From Pseudotamlana agarivorans (GTDB taxonomy: Bacteria; Bacteroidota; Bacteroidia; Flavobacteriales; Flavobacteriaceae): a stretch of 64,000 bases of DNA. Where the stretch lies: contig NZ_LXEI01000008.1 of the NCBI RefSeq assembly GCF_001642835.1, positions 124,001-188,000 on the forward strand, read 5' to 3'. A program made the position numbers and the translations under genes. Below the pieces are notes generated by a model. It worked only from the letters and a program-made list of their open reading frames with translations. It did not search any database and was not told the DNA's origin. Shown in pieces: positions 16,001 to 25,765 of this stretch. The first letter of the stretch is position 1, and each line of letters begins with the position of its first letter.

Positions 16001-18103
16001 TTATTGTTTAACTAAAGTAACTTCTACCCTTCTATTATTTCTTCTTCCTGCAGCGGTCGAATTATCATCAATAGGGTTAGATTCACCATAACCTTTACTT
16101 GTTAAACGATCGGAACTAATACCGTGTTCGATGAAATAAGTCATTACAGTACTGGCACGTTCTTCAGATAATCTCTGGTTTAATGCCTCAGATCCTGAAC
16201 TATCGGTATGACCGTCAATCGAGAAATGAGAATCAGGATACTCATGTAAAATACCCACAATATTATCTAAAACTTGCTTAGACTCATCTAACACCGTTGA
16301 TTTTCCATTATGGAATAAGATGGTTTTAGCATAAGCATTTAAAGTTTTCATTACCGCTTCTGTAACTTTTGGTACTTCAGGACACCCATTATTTGCTACG
16401 GTTCCGGCTACTTCAGGACAATTATCAACGTTGTCTAAAACACCGTCAGCATCAGTATCAGGCCAAGGACAACCATTGTTTTCAATAGGTCCTGCAACTG
16501 TTGGGCACTGATCTACATTATCAAGAACAGCATCATTATCATCATCTCCCCAAGGGCAACCTTTATTTTCCTTTGGCCCAGCCTCGTTAGGACAAGCATC
16601 AACGTTATCAAGAACACCATCGGCATCAGCATCACCCCATGGGCAACCGTTGTTTTCAATTGGACCTGCTACTTTAGGACATTCATCAAGTTTATCAATA
16701 ACACCATCATCATCTTTATCTTTTGAACGACCTTGGTAAATAGGAATTTTTACACCAGCATACACATCGGCTGCCTTACTGTTATCACTCACTAAAGCTG
16801 ATAATACCGATCCCGAACCAATATATAAAGGCCCTGCTCTAAAGCCTGCTCCTGCTTGGAATCCGCTATACTGCACTATACCCATTGGTAAATAAAAACT
16901 AAAAAACTTAGATTCAAAACGAGGTGTTAAAGACACGGTGTTGGCCACACGAGTTGCACTTACTTTTTCTTTAGACACAAGCGATAAATCGGTGTTTAAA
17001 TTCAAATAGAAACGATTCGTAAAACTCCAATCCGCATTAAAATGTAAAGCCGTAGGTAAATTCACTTTATACCCCGTACTAGAATTTACTATAGTGTAAT
17101 AGTTATTTAAAAAATCTTCAATGTCATCAGCATTGTCAAAATCATCTTCAATGTCCTCTACACTTACAGCTCCCCTGGTTATATCATAAGTTTCCTCAAC
17201 ACCTTCTTTATAATTGATGCTTCCTATATCGGTAATAGACAAACCTAATTTCAGTTTGTATTTATTTTTATCTTTTAGATAATGCGTTTCACCTTTAGCA
17301 TTTGTTTTTTGGTAGTCTGGATAATTAGTTCTCCATTCGTATACAAATCCTAAATCAAATCCAACACCTGAAGCTTTTGGCAATTCATATTCGTACCCAT
17401 CTTCATCAAAAGAGGTATCGAAAGCCGCGTATGTAAGTTCACCAGTAGTTTCGAGAGTTGGCATATTTGGACCAGCGCCATCGGCAACCAAATTAGCCGT
17501 GACATTATTTCCATTTAAACGAGCAGATCCACCACCTTGCAAATACTTAACCGTTAAACCTCCTTTTAAAAACTTGGTACGATCGTTTATAATAACGCGC
17601 GCGTAGGTAACTCCTAGTTCTCCCCAAGCGTGACCTGTTGTAATTAAATTTCCAGCATCCACATAAACATCTTCACTATCATCACTATCAAAGTTCTTGA
17701 TAAGATTTCCGTTAACGTTATGAGCTGTTACAAAGGCTCTAGCTCTAGTGGTTACCGCTAAAGAACTGTTTTCGTTAAGATTAAACATGAAAGCAAGCCC
17801 TAAAATATCGGTATTCCATAAGGCATTGTTATTATCTGATGGATATGTGTTTGCGTCATCATCAAAATCGAAATCCCCTTTTACCGCATCCATAAAATTA
17901 ACCCCAGTGTAGTCGTTACCCACAAATGTGCTGGCACCTACAATATTGATATCGGTTTTAAAACGAGAGTCTACAATATTAGCTGGGTTGAGGATGACAC
18001 TATTCACACCGCTGTAGTTATCGGTGAGAAACCCATTAAAAGATTGACTATGCATGTAAATAGATGCACTAAGCGTCAATAGTAACAAAGTAATTTTTTT
18101 CAT
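16001..18103 (-). CDS. OmpA-family outer membrane protein with DUF5723-like barrel and TSP3 repeats
   Basis: A 700-residue protein with a signal peptide (cleavage after YMHS). Residues about 20-455 form a beta-rich region beginning SFNGFLTDNYSGVNSVILNPANI, as in DUF5723 proteins. Four calcium-binding thrombospondin type-3 repeats follow (units such as DTDADGVLDNVDNCPEVAG). The C-terminal OmpA peptidoglycan-binding domain (HTDSSGSEALNQRLSEERA, GYGESNPIDDN, RRNNRRVEV) comes last. The protein should link the outer membrane to the cell wall. The barrel region fused to TSP3 and OmpA is a common Bacteroidetes arrangement. It is transcribed alone towards the M48 gene. Confidence 0.9.
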   Translation of the reverse strand: MKKITLLLLTLSASIYMHSQSFNGFLTDNYSGVNSVILNPANIVDSRFKTDINIVGASTFVGNDYTGVNFMDAVKGDFDFDDDANTYPSDNNNALWNTDILGLAFMFNLNENSSLAVTTRARAFVTAHNVNGNLIKNFDSDDSEDVYVDAGNLITTGHAWGELGVTYARVIINDRTKFLKGGLTVKYLQGGGSARLNGNNVTANLVADGAGPNMPTLETTGELTYAAFDTSFDEDGYEYELPKASGVGFDLGFVYEWRTNYPDYQKTNAKGETHYLKDKNKYKLKLGLSITDIGSINYKEGVEETYDITRGAVSVEDIEDDFDNADDIEDFLNNYYTIVNSSTGYKVNLPTALHFNADWSFTNRFYLNLNTDLSLVSKEKVSATRVANTVSLTPRFESKFFSFYLPMGIVQYSGFQAGAGFRAGPLYIGSGSVLSALVSDNSKAADVYAGVKIPIYQGRSKDKDDDGVIDKLDECPKVAGPIENNGCPWGDADADGVLDNVDACPNEAGPKENKGCPWGDDDNDAVLDNVDQCPTVAGPIENNGCPWPDTDADGVLDNVDNCPEVAGTVANNGCPEVPKVTEAVMKTLNAYAKTILFHNGKSTVLDESKQVLDNIVGILHEYPDSHFSIDGHTDSSGSEALNQRLSEERASTVMTYFIEHGISSDRLTSKGYGESNPIDDNSTAAGRRNNRRVEVTLVKQ

Positions 18104-18301
18104 AAGTTTTTAATTGTTTGTTGTTTATTTTGTGGCTAAAATAGGATATTTGTGTTAACAAAAAGCTAATTTTCTATAAAACGTCATTTTTCCTATCTGT
18201 AATGAAAATAGGAAGTCGTTTTCATTTCATACCTTATTAAACCCAAACTTTTTCTTATATCACAAGCTTGGTTTTTACTAAAACCACTAAACACATAAAA
18301 C

Positions 18302-18880
18302 ATGAAAATTTATACAAAAACAGGCGATAAAGGCACTACAGCTTTATTTGGAGGCACAAGAGTTCCAAAACACCACATCAGAATTGAAAGTTATGGTACT
18401 GTAGATGAACTCAACTCATATTTAGGTTTAATACGCGATCAACCCATTCATCAAGATTATATTGATTTAATTATACGTATTCAAGACCGCTTGTTCACGG
18501 TAGGTGCCGAATTAGCAACCGATCCTGACAAAGCCACATTAAAAAATGGTAAAGAGCGACTAAATATACCCAGAATCTCTATTGAAGATATCGAGCGACT
18601 GGAGCATGAAATGGATATGATGAATGAAGCCCTTCCCGAAATGACTCACTTTATTTTACCCGGCGGAAATCAGTCTGTGTCATTCTGTCATATAGCACGT
18701 TGTGTGTGCCGTAGAGCCGAGCGACTAGCTTCTCAACTTAATGAAACAGAACCTATTGAAGCCAATACTTTAACCTACCTTAACCGACTATCTGACTACC
18801 TTTTTGTGTTGGCACGGAAGTTGTCTTATGATTTAAGAGCACAAGAAATTAAGTGGATTCCTCAAAAAAACGAAAGCTAA
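18302..18880 (+). CDS. Cob(I)yrinic acid a,c-diamide adenosyltransferase (PduO type)
   Basis: A 192-residue ATP:cob(I)alamin adenosyltransferase that makes adenosylcobalamin. The N-terminal ATP-binding motif KTGDKGTTALFGGTRVPK is followed by SYGTVDELNSYLGL, and later FILPGGN, HIARCVCRRAERL and LNRLSDYLFVLARKL, all PduO/MMAB hallmarks. No other cobalamin gene is nearby; a vitamin B12-using enzyme such as methylmalonyl-CoA mutase is presumably elsewhere in the genome. The radical SAM protein at 50.2 kb might use cobalamin, but that is not shown. Confidence 0.95.
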   Translation: MKIYTKTGDKGTTALFGGTRVPKHHIRIESYGTVDELNSYLGLIRDQPIHQDYIDLIIRIQDRLFTVGAELATDPDKATLKNGKERLNIPRISIEDIERLEHEMDMMNEALPEMTHFILPGGNQSVSFCHIARCVCRRAERLASQLNETEPIEANTLTYLNRLSDYLFVLARKLSYDLRAQEIKWIPQKNES

Positions 18881-19113
18881 TTGACTTTAATTTCATGCGC
18901 TATTGAGCTCGTCCATTTTTAATAGGCGATACACAATAAACAAAGACGTTCTTGTAATTAATGATAAATGCATTTTAAAAAATCTTACTAAAAATTTGAG
19001 ATGATTTTTAATAAGGTTTTTACTCATGTTGAGCCCTTTATATTCAAAAGTCACCATTCTTTTGAGCTTTAAAAACAAAAAAACTCATTGAATATGAAAT
19101 AATTCATTTTTTT

Positions 19114-19144
19114 CTTGCTTGTTTAAACTAAAAATTTATTTTTG
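19114..19144 (+). promoter_or_regulatory. Promoter of the DUF2795 gene
   Basis: -33 box CTTG (19114-19117), exactly 19 bases, then -7 box TATTTTTG (19137-19144) followed by CACA. It lies 22 bases before the ATG and closely matches the Bacteroidetes consensus. Confidence 0.75.
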
Positions 19145-19166
19145 CACAAAATTAAACACGTAAGAA

Positions 19167-19388
19167 ATGTATTGGACTTTAGAACTAGCATCTTATTTAA
19201 GTGATGCACCTTGGCCAGCAACAAAGGATGAGCTTATAGATTACGCCATTAGAACAGGGGCCCCTTTAGAAGTTGTGGAAAACTTACAATCTATTGAAGA
19301 TGAAGGAGACTCTTATGACTCTATTGAAGAAATTTGGTCTGACTATCCTACAGATGAAGATTACCTTTGGAATGAGGATGAATATTAA
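19167..19388 (+). CDS. DUF2795 small acidic protein
   Basis: A 73-residue acidic protein starting MYWTLELASYLSDAPWPATKDELIDYAIRTGAP, matching the DUF2795 family of small bacterial proteins. The C-terminal half is very acidic (SIEEIWSDYPTDEDYLWNEDEY). It has no signal or membrane segment. The function is unknown. It has its own consensus promoter and terminator and lies upstream of secA, so it is a separate transcription unit and probably well expressed. Confidence 0.88.
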   Translation: MYWTLELASYLSDAPWPATKDELIDYAIRTGAPLEVVENLQSIEDEGDSYDSIEEIWSDYPTDEDYLWNEDEY

Positions 19389-19410
19389 ACAAACACATAA
19401 AGAATAGTTA

Positions 19411-19438
19411 AAAAAGTCTCAATTTGAGGCTTTTTTTT
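19411..19438 (+). terminator. Terminator of the DUF2795 gene
   Basis: A short stem AGTCTC/GAGGCT (one G-U pair) followed by eight T residues, 25 bases after the stop codon. Confidence 0.7.
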
Positions 19439-19556
19439 ATCCATATCTTTAAACAAGATGTATCTTTGGAAGCACTTAAAAATGCTTGAAAAGAACCATT
19501 TAAAATATATTAGACAACCCTAGTACGTTCTAGGTGTAACACATAAAATAACTCTC

Positions 19557-22500
19557 ATGAATCTTTTAAATTCTGTATTAAAAGTTTTTGTTGGCGACAA
19601 ATCGAAACAAGATGTCAAGGCTATTACGCCAATAGTTTCCAAAATAAAAACTTTTGAATCTGCTCTAGAAGCATTATCTCACGACCAATTAAGAGCAAAA
19701 ACAGCCGAGTTTAAGGCTAAAATTGCCGAAGCTAATAAGGCCATCGATGAAAAAATCGCGAATCTTACTTTAGAGGCTGAAAACACCGAGGACATTGATA
19801 AACGTGAAGATATATACTTGGACATCGATAAGCTTAAAGATGAAGCTTACGAAGTCACTCAAAGTGTATTAAACGACATTCTTCCTGAAGCTTTTGCTGT
19901 TGTAAAAGAAACTGCAAAACGTTTTGTTCATAATACCTCTATTTCAGTTACAGCTAACGAATTTGACCGCTTAATTTCAAGCGAAAAGGATTATGTTGTT
20001 CTTAAAGACGATCAGGCTGTTTGGGCAAACTCTTGGGATGCTGCTGGTAAAGCCATCACTTGGGATATGATTCACTACGATGTACAACTTATTGGTGGTA
20101 TTGCCATGCACCAAGGTAAAATTGCCGAAATGCAAACGGGTGAAGGTAAAACATTAGTGGCAACACTTCCTGTTTACTTAAATGCCCTAGCTGGTAAAGG
20201 AGTTCACTTAGTAACGGTTAACGATTACTTAGCGAAACGTGATAGCGCTTGGATGGCGCCAATTTTTCAGTTTCATGGTTTAAGTGTTGATTGTATTGAT
20301 TACCACAGACCAAATTCTGAAGAAAGAAGAAAAGCTTATAATGCCGACATCACTTACGGAACCAACAACGAATTTGGTTTCGATTACTTACGTGATAACA
20401 TGGCACATGCTCCAGAAGATTTAGTGCAACGTCCACACAACTACGCCATTGTCGATGAGGTCGATTCTGTATTAGTTGATGATGCCCGTACGCCATTAAT
20501 TATTTCTGGACCAATTCCTAAAGGTGATCATCACGAATTTAATGAGTTAAAGCCTAAAGTTGACGACATTGTTTCGGTACAACGTAAATATTTAACGGGT
20601 GTTTTAGCAGAAGCTAAAAAATTAATTAAAGAAGGTGATACTAAAGAAGGTGCTTTTCAATTGTTACGTGTTTACCGCGGAATCCCTAAAAACAAGGCGC
20701 TTATTAAGTTTTTATCTGAAGACGGTATCAAACAACTGCTTCAAAAAACTGAAAACTTCTACATGCAAGATAACAACCGTGAAATGCCTAAGGTAGACGC
20801 GGAACTTTACTATGTTATCGAAGAAAAAAATAATCAAGTTGAATTAACCGACAAAGGGGTTGATTACATTTCAGGAAAAGACAATCCAGACTTTTTCATC
20901 TTACCAGAAATTGGTGATGAAATTGCTAAAATAGAAAGTCAAGGGCTTTCTGCTGAAGAAGAAGCTACTCTTAAAGAAGATTTATACAAAGATTTTGGGG
21001 TGAAATCTGAACGTATTCATACCCTTAATCAATTACTAAAAGCCTACGCTTTATTTGAAAAAGACACACAATATGTGGTGATGGATAATAAAGTGATGAT
21101 CGTTGATGAGCAAACTGGTCGTATTATGGACGGACGTCGTTACAGTGACGGACTTCACCAAGCGATTGAAGCTAAAGAAAATGTAAAAATTGAAGATGCT
21201 ACTCAGACTTTTGCAACGGTAACCCTTCAAAATTACTTTAGAATGTACCGCAAACTATCTGGTATGACAGGTACTGCGGTTACTGAAGCTGGTGAGTTCT
21301 GGGAAATCTATAAATTAGATGTGGTTGAAATTCCAACCAACCGCCCAATCGCTCGTGATGATAGAGACGATTTAGTGTTTAAAACAAAGCGTGAAAAATA
21401 CAATGCTGTAATTGACGAGGTAACCCAATTATCACAAGCAGGGCGCCCTGTATTAATTGGAACAACGTCTGTAGAAATTAGTGAGTTATTAGGAAAAATG
21501 CTTAGCATTAGAAAAATACCACATAATGTACTTAACGCAAAACAACATAAAAGAGAAGCCGATATCGTTGCTGAAGCTGGTAATGCTGGGCAGGTAACTA
21601 TCGCTACCAATATGGCTGGTCGTGGTACCGATATTAAATTATCTGAAGAAGTAAAAAAAGCTGGTGGTTTAGCCATCGTTGGTACCGAGCGTCACGATTC
21701 GCGTCGTGTAGACAGACAGTTACGTGGTCGTGCTGGTCGTCAAGGTGATCCCGGAAGTTCACAATTTTACGTGTCATTAGAAGATAACTTGATGCGTTTA
21801 TTTGGTAGCGAACGTATTGCCAAAATGATGGATAAAATGGGCTTAAAAGAAGGTGAAGTTATTCAACACTCTTGGATTTCTAAATCTATTGAAAATGCTC
21901 AGAAAAAAGTGGAAGAAAACAACTTTGGTGTTCGTAAACGTCTATTAGAATATGATGATGTGATGAACGCACAACGTGAAGTGGTTTATAAGCGTCGTCA
22001 TCACGCCTTACACGGAGAGCGTTTGCGTGTAGACTTAGCGAATATGCTTTTCGATACTTCGGAAATTATTTCTGAAAAAAACAAAATCGCTAACGATTAT
22101 AAAAACTTTGAGTTTGAGTTGATTCGTTATTTCTCAATGGGTGCTCCAGTTACTGAAGCTGAATTCGGAAAATTATCGGCTCAAGAAATCACTTCTAAAG
22201 TTTACCATGCAGCCTTCGATCATTATAAAGAAAAGATGGCGCGTAATGCCGATATGGCTTTCCCTGTTATTAAAAATGTGTACGAAACGCAACGCGATAA
22301 GTTTAAACGTATCGTAGTACCATTTACCGATGGGATAAAATCATTAAACGTAGTTACCGATCTTGAAAAGGCCTATGAAACTAACGGTAAACAATTAATT
22401 ACCGACTTTGAAAAGAACATTGCTCTAGCCATTATCGATGATGCCTGGAAAACGCATTTACGTAAAATGGACGAATTAAAGCAATCGGTACAATTAGCGG

Positions 22501-22913
22501 TTCATGAGCAAAAAGATCCTTTATTAATTTACAAATTTGAAGCTTTCGAACTATTCAAAAGCATGATTGACCAAGTTAATAAAGACGTGATTTCATTCTT
22601 ATTTAAGGGTGAGTTACCTCAAGAAACTCAAAATACCATTCATGAGGCCAGACAAACACGTGTAAAAGAAAACACGCAAACTCAAAAAGAAGAAATCCCA
22701 AATCTAGACGAGCGTTCTGCTCAAAGTAGAGCTGCAAGTAACACGCAACGTCAACCAGAAGTTGTGGAAACTGTTGTACGTTCGGCTCCAAAAATTGGAC
22801 GAAATGATCGCGTAACGATTAAAAACGTTATGAATGGTGAAAATAAAACCATGAAATTCAAACAAGCTGAACCTTTATTAGCTAAAGGTGAATGGGTTAT
22901 TGTTGAAGATTAA
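19557..22913 (+). CDS. secA: Protein translocase subunit SecA
   Basis: A 1118-residue ATPase that drives preproteins through SecYEG. Visible parts include Walker A in AEMQTGEGKTLVA (near residue 193), the preprotein cross-linking region after TYGTNNEFGFDYLRDNMAH, DEVDSVLVDDARTPLIISG, the second nucleotide-binding domain (ATNMAGRGTDIKL, GTERHDSRRVDRQLRGRAGRQGDPG) and the helical scaffold. It is longer than the roughly 900-residue E. coli protein, mainly through insertions in the N-terminal half, as is normal in Bacteroidetes. The C-terminus lacks the cysteine-rich zinc/SecB-binding motif and ends EPLLAKGEWVIVED. A possible -7 box (TATCTTTG, 19461-19468) lies upstream. A very strong terminator follows. 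Confidence 0.97.
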   Translation: MNLLNSVLKVFVGDKSKQDVKAITPIVSKIKTFESALEALSHDQLRAKTAEFKAKIAEANKAIDEKIANLTLEAENTEDIDKREDIYLDIDKLKDEAYEVTQSVLNDILPEAFAVVKETAKRFVHNTSISVTANEFDRLISSEKDYVVLKDDQAVWANSWDAAGKAITWDMIHYDVQLIGGIAMHQGKIAEMQTGEGKTLVATLPVYLNALAGKGVHLVTVNDYLAKRDSAWMAPIFQFHGLSVDCIDYHRPNSEERRKAYNADITYGTNNEFGFDYLRDNMAHAPEDLVQRPHNYAIVDEVDSVLVDDARTPLIISGPIPKGDHHEFNELKPKVDDIVSVQRKYLTGVLAEAKKLIKEGDTKEGAFQLLRVYRGIPKNKALIKFLSEDGIKQLLQKTENFYMQDNNREMPKVDAELYYVIEEKNNQVELTDKGVDYISGKDNPDFFILPEIGDEIAKIESQGLSAEEEATLKEDLYKDFGVKSERIHTLNQLLKAYALFEKDTQYVVMDNKVMIVDEQTGRIMDGRRYSDGLHQAIEAKENVKIEDATQTFATVTLQNYFRMYRKLSGMTGTAVTEAGEFWEIYKLDVVEIPTNRPIARDDRDDLVFKTKREKYNAVIDEVTQLSQAGRPVLIGTTSVEISELLGKMLSIRKIPHNVLNAKQHKREADIVAEAGNAGQVTIATNMAGRGTDIKLSEEVKKAGGLAIVGTERHDSRRVDRQLRGRAGRQGDPGSSQFYVSLEDNLMRLFGSERIAKMMDKMGLKEGEVIQHSWISKSIENAQKKVEENNFGVRKRLLEYDDVMNAQREVVYKRRHHALHGERLRVDLANMLFDTSEIISEKNKIANDYKNFEFELIRYFSMGAPVTEAEFGKLSAQEITSKVYHAAFDHYKEKMARNADMAFPVIKNVYETQRDKFKRIVVPFTDGIKSLNVVTDLEKAYETNGKQLITDFEKNIALAIIDDAWKTHLRKMDELKQSVQLAVHEQKDPLLIYKFEAFELFKSMIDQVNKDVISFLFKGELPQETQNTIHEARQTRVKENTQTQKEEIPNLDERSAQSRAASNTQRQPEVVETVVRSAPKIGRNDRVTIKNVMNGENKTMKFKQAEPLLAKGEWVIVED

Positions 22914-23262
22914 TTCCTGCGTATACAGGAAACTTATAAATGAAAAGCGGGTGTTGAAATTAATTTCAACACCCGCTTTTTTGTTTTAAATACTATATCT
23001 ATTCGAAATACTAAGAGTATAAGAATTCGACGAGATCAGAATGACGCTACAACTATTCATTGAATTTTGAACCATACTAAAAATTGTCTTCATTGTTTTG
23101 AGTTACTCCACCTCCCAAACAAAATCGAAAGACTGTATTAACAAAGTTGCTAAGAAATAATTAAAATGAAGCACAGTAACAGATAAAAGACTATTAGTAC
23201 AAGGTAAATTAGGACAAGTTTTAAGGGTGTTAAAAAGATAGTTTTGTAAAAAAACTAACACA
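22914..23262. other. Gap between secA and the T9SS propeller gene
   Basis: This 349-base gap holds the secA terminator and a short degenerate piece (GAATTCGACGAGATCAGAATGACG near 23026-23045, broken into parts) that resembles the ends of the dispersed repeats elsewhere. It also has a TAGTTTTG box at 23239-23246 that may be the -7 element of the next gene. The minus-strand open frame in it looks like chance. Confidence 0.5.
22943..22986 (+). terminator. Strong terminator of secA
   Basis: A 19-base perfect inverted repeat (arms with core AAGCGGGTGTTGAAATT) with essentially no spacer, followed by T residues, 30 bases after the secA stop. The outer GC-rich arm is the sequence CGGGTG/CACCCG. Confidence 0.92.
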
Positions 23263-24411
23263 ATGAAATTACAATTACTCTTAGTCACAATACTTTTTAG
23301 CAGTATTCAATCTTTTTCTCAAACCCCTGTAAAATTAAGTTCTGGTCAATTTAATTTTATTGAACGCCCTGTTTGGGATAGAAATGATCATATTTATTTT
23401 TCTGATGTAGGAACAAGGAAAGTTGAAGTTTATACCGTTTCTACAAATAGCTTTTCTACGGCATTTACTTCTAGTGTAAGAACAAATGGCCTTATGTTTG
23501 ACAAGAATATGAATATAGTTGTTTGCGAATTTCAAGGCGGACAAATAACCGAAAAATCTACTATCGGCACATTACAAGACACCTATGCAACTGGCTTTAC
23601 AAACCCAAATGATTTATGTATAGATAAAAAAGGAGGTGTTTATGTTACAGACCCTAATGTAAAAGAAATCTACTATTTAAGCCCAGGCACAACTAAAACA
23701 AAAACTTTAATTGATAGTAGTATTGAATTTCCTAACGGCGTAATTATTTCTAATGACGGAAAGACCTTATTTGTAAGTGACTCAAACAACTATGACATTT
23801 TAAAATTTGACATCGATTTAAACACCGGGCTTATTAGTAACAAATCGGTTTTTGCTACATTAACAGATACAGATAACTCGGAACCAAAATCGCTTGCTGA
23901 TGGTATGGCGCTAGATACAGATGGTAACTTATACGTAGCTGCAAAAAAATCGATTCAAATTTTTAACACATCCGGTACTTTAATTAACACCATTAATTTT
24001 ACAGAAAATCCAACCAACTGTACTTTCGGCTGTTCTAGTTTAAACACTTTATATGTAACAACTCCTAATGATTTTTATAAAATTGATTTTAGTGGTGTTA
24101 CCGGATTTCAACATCCATTCGATTTACCCGAGACATCACTTTCGGTTAACAAAAAAAGTAAGGATTTTCAATTTAAAACATTTCCTAACCCTACTTACAA
24201 CCATCAAATAAAAGTTGCTGTTGGCGATAATAACATAACAGAAATAACACTATACAATAATGTTGGTCAAAAAATTAAATCATACGATTTTAAAAAGACA
24301 AGTAATATTATAGATATAAATTTAGATCCTAATTTAAAGGCAAATCTTTACATCTTGACTATAAGAACAGCAGACGGCAACATGGCATCTAGTAAAATAT
24401 TGGTTCTGTAA
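23263..24411 (+). CDS. Secreted SMP-30/NHL-like beta-propeller protein with T9SS sorting domain
   Basis: A 382-residue protein with an N-terminal signal peptide (cleavage near SFSQ). Residues about 25-285 form repeated propeller blades such as RPVWDRNDHIYFSDVGTRKVEVY, NDLCIDKKGGVYVTDPN and FPNGVIISNDGKTLFVSDSN, like gluconolactonase/SMP-30/LRE family lactonases. The C-terminal 75 or so residues (FKTFPNPTYNHQIKVAV through LTIRTADGNMASSKILVL) form a type A type-IX-secretion sorting domain, so the protein should be exported across the outer membrane and anchored or released. Lactonase activity is a family inference. It is transcribed alone. Confidence 0.88.
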   Translation: MKLQLLLVTILFSSIQSFSQTPVKLSSGQFNFIERPVWDRNDHIYFSDVGTRKVEVYTVSTNSFSTAFTSSVRTNGLMFDKNMNIVVCEFQGGQITEKSTIGTLQDTYATGFTNPNDLCIDKKGGVYVTDPNVKEIYYLSPGTTKTKTLIDSSIEFPNGVIISNDGKTLFVSDSNNYDILKFDIDLNTGLISNKSVFATLTDTDNSEPKSLADGMALDTDGNLYVAAKKSIQIFNTSGTLINTINFTENPTNCTFGCSSLNTLYVTTPNDFYKIDFSGVTGFQHPFDLPETSLSVNKKSKDFQFKTFPNPTYNHQIKVAVGDNNITEITLYNNVGQKIKSYDFKKTSNIIDINLDPNLKANLYILTIRTADGNMASSKILVL

Positions 24412-24453
24412 TAAAAGTACTAAAGAATTGGTATAAGTAAAAATTAGACCATA

Positions 24454-24495
24454 TAAAAAAATCCCGATAGGCATTTGCTATCGGGATTTTTATTT
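24454..24495. terminator. Bidirectional terminator
   Basis: The stem AAATCCCGATAG/CTATCGGGATTT with a 7-base loop is flanked by A and T runs between the propeller gene (plus) and the PliG-like gene (minus). Confidence 0.88.
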
Positions 24496-24536
24496 AGAAT
24501 AAAAGGATATTCTTTTGAAATTAAAGTGCCAAGCTG

Positions 24537-25001
24537 TTAGTCTTCAGAACTTACATTTATTTCTAACTTGAAATTTGCTTTTTCATTACGTCTTGCTGCA
24601 CTACGCATTAAGTAAACACGGATGGTATAATCACCACTTTCTGCCAATTCACCTTCATACATGTTCTCGTCCATAGAGCTGTTATAAATAGCAACATACT
24701 CTTCACCTGGCTCCATAATATTAAAATAATTTGCCGTATTATCAGTTACCATACTCACGTTCATAAATTGACCTTTTCGCACATTGATTTTATAATCGAC
24801 AATTTGTTCTCCTTTTATACTTGACTCTATAAAAGTTCCTGATGTACCCTTATCAAAATGAACCTCTTCGGTTTTGATGGTAGCTGTTTGTGCGTTTACA
24901 CTAGAAAACGCTAATAAAACAGCCAAAACGCTAAAGCTTAATTTTTTAAATAAGGGAGTTTTAAAAGCACCAAAACTGTTTAATGGATTAAAATGTTTCA
25001 T
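24537..25001 (-). CDS. Exported PliG-like protein (possible g-type lysozyme inhibitor)
   Basis: A 154-residue protein with a long signal peptide ending about residue 38 (SSVNAQ). The mature domain resembles the periplasmic inhibitor of goose-type lysozyme (PliG) of enterobacteria: FDKGTSGTFIESSIKGEQIVDY, a short VRKGQ turn and the diagnostic C-terminal SGDYTIRVYLMRSAARRNEKANFKLEI. The last block aligns by eye with the PliG stretch RV-x-R-x-x-AR followed by KY-x-V-x-I. The fold is also like bacterial pre-peptidase C domains. Lysozyme inhibition is an inference. It lies 92 bases downstream of an M23 peptidase gene on the same strand. Confidence 0.6.
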   Translation of the reverse strand: MKHFNPLNSFGAFKTPLFKKLSFSVLAVLLAFSSVNAQTATIKTEEVHFDKGTSGTFIESSIKGEQIVDYKINVRKGQFMNVSMVTDNTANYFNIMEPGEEYVAIYNSSMDENMYEGELAESGDYTIRVYLMRSAARRNEKANFKLEINVSSED

Positions 25002-25093
25002 AAGTTTTTATAATTAATGTTCTGTATTAAATGTACGAAAAAAACATATATCTAATTCTAATAGCAAATTAATTTAGCGGAAGAAAGTTATGG

Positions 25094-25765
25094 TTACAAC
25101 TTTAACAATAGTTCTGGATTCGGACAATTCTTTTCGTAAAAATCTAAAGTTTGTTTACTACAAACTCCTGGATAATCACCTTCAAGACCCTGAATATCTT
25201 TTATGATTTGAAAATGCAAATGTGGCGGATAATTACCATTAACTTCTGAAGCACCCAATCGCCCTAAAACATCACCTGGATTGAAAGTTTGTCCGATTGA
25301 AATTTGAGAAATACTATCCACACTTAAATGCCCATAAAGTGTATAAAACGTATGTTTCTCTACCTCATGTTCTAAAATAATCGTTGGACCATAATCTCCA
25401 AAATTGGTATTGTTTTTAAAACTATGAACCTGACCAATAATAGGTGCTAACACGGGTGTATTCTCGGGACACCAAAAGTCCACACCCAAGTGTATATTTC
25501 GAGCTTTTCGGTTATCTTCTAAAAAATAGGTGCTGCGTTTATAAATATTGCGCACTTCCAAATAGCCTCCATAAGCTACTTCAGACTCATGATTGGCAAG
25601 AAAGCTATCGATATAAGCACTAAATTGCTCAACAGAATTCAAATCGACTTTTGAAAACGCACTATTGGTAATCGATAAATCTATAGGCACATATTTAGAA
25701 GCTTCAAAAAGTTTTATAGGCTGTTCTAGACTTTTAATAATATCTTCTATAACATTCACATCCAT
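25094..25765 (-). CDS. M23-family metallopeptidase without signal peptide
   Basis: A 223-residue protein with the LytM/M23 zinc site: HLGVDFW (His, Asp), TLYGHLS (catalytic His) and PPHLHFQII (zinc His). The central part carries the usual beta-sheet motifs (NTPVLAPIIGQVHSF, NFGDYGPTIILEHEVEKHTFYTLY). M23 enzymes usually cut peptide cross-links of peptidoglycan. Unusually, the N-terminal 95 or so residues (starting MDVNVIEDIIKSLEQPIKLFE) show no signal peptide or membrane segment, so the location is unclear. It may act inside the cell or the substrate may not be peptidoglycan. The PliG-like gene follows on the same strand. Confidence 0.85.
   Translation of the reverse strand: MDVNVIEDIIKSLEQPIKLFEASKYVPIDLSITNSAFSKVDLNSVEQFSAYIDSFLANHESEVAYGGYLEVRNIYKRSTYFLEDNRKARNIHLGVDFWCPENTPVLAPIIGQVHSFKNNTNFGDYGPTIILEHEVEKHTFYTLYGHLSVDSISQISIGQTFNPGDVLGRLGASEVNGNYPPHLHFQIIKDIQGLEGDYPGVCSKQTLDFYEKNCPNPELLLKL

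Noticed and set aside
18893-19078. 61-codon basic minus-strand frame between the adenosyltransferase and DUF2795 genes
   Set aside because: It has no promoter box, family match or conserved motif. It could be a degenerate remnant of a gene, but I cannot support it as coding.
21308-21676. 122-codon minus-strand frame inside secA
   Set aside because: It is a shadow of the conserved SecA coding region.
23103-23288. 61-codon minus-strand frame upstream of the propeller gene
   Set aside because: It overlaps the start of a clear gene and looks like chance in AT-rich DNA.
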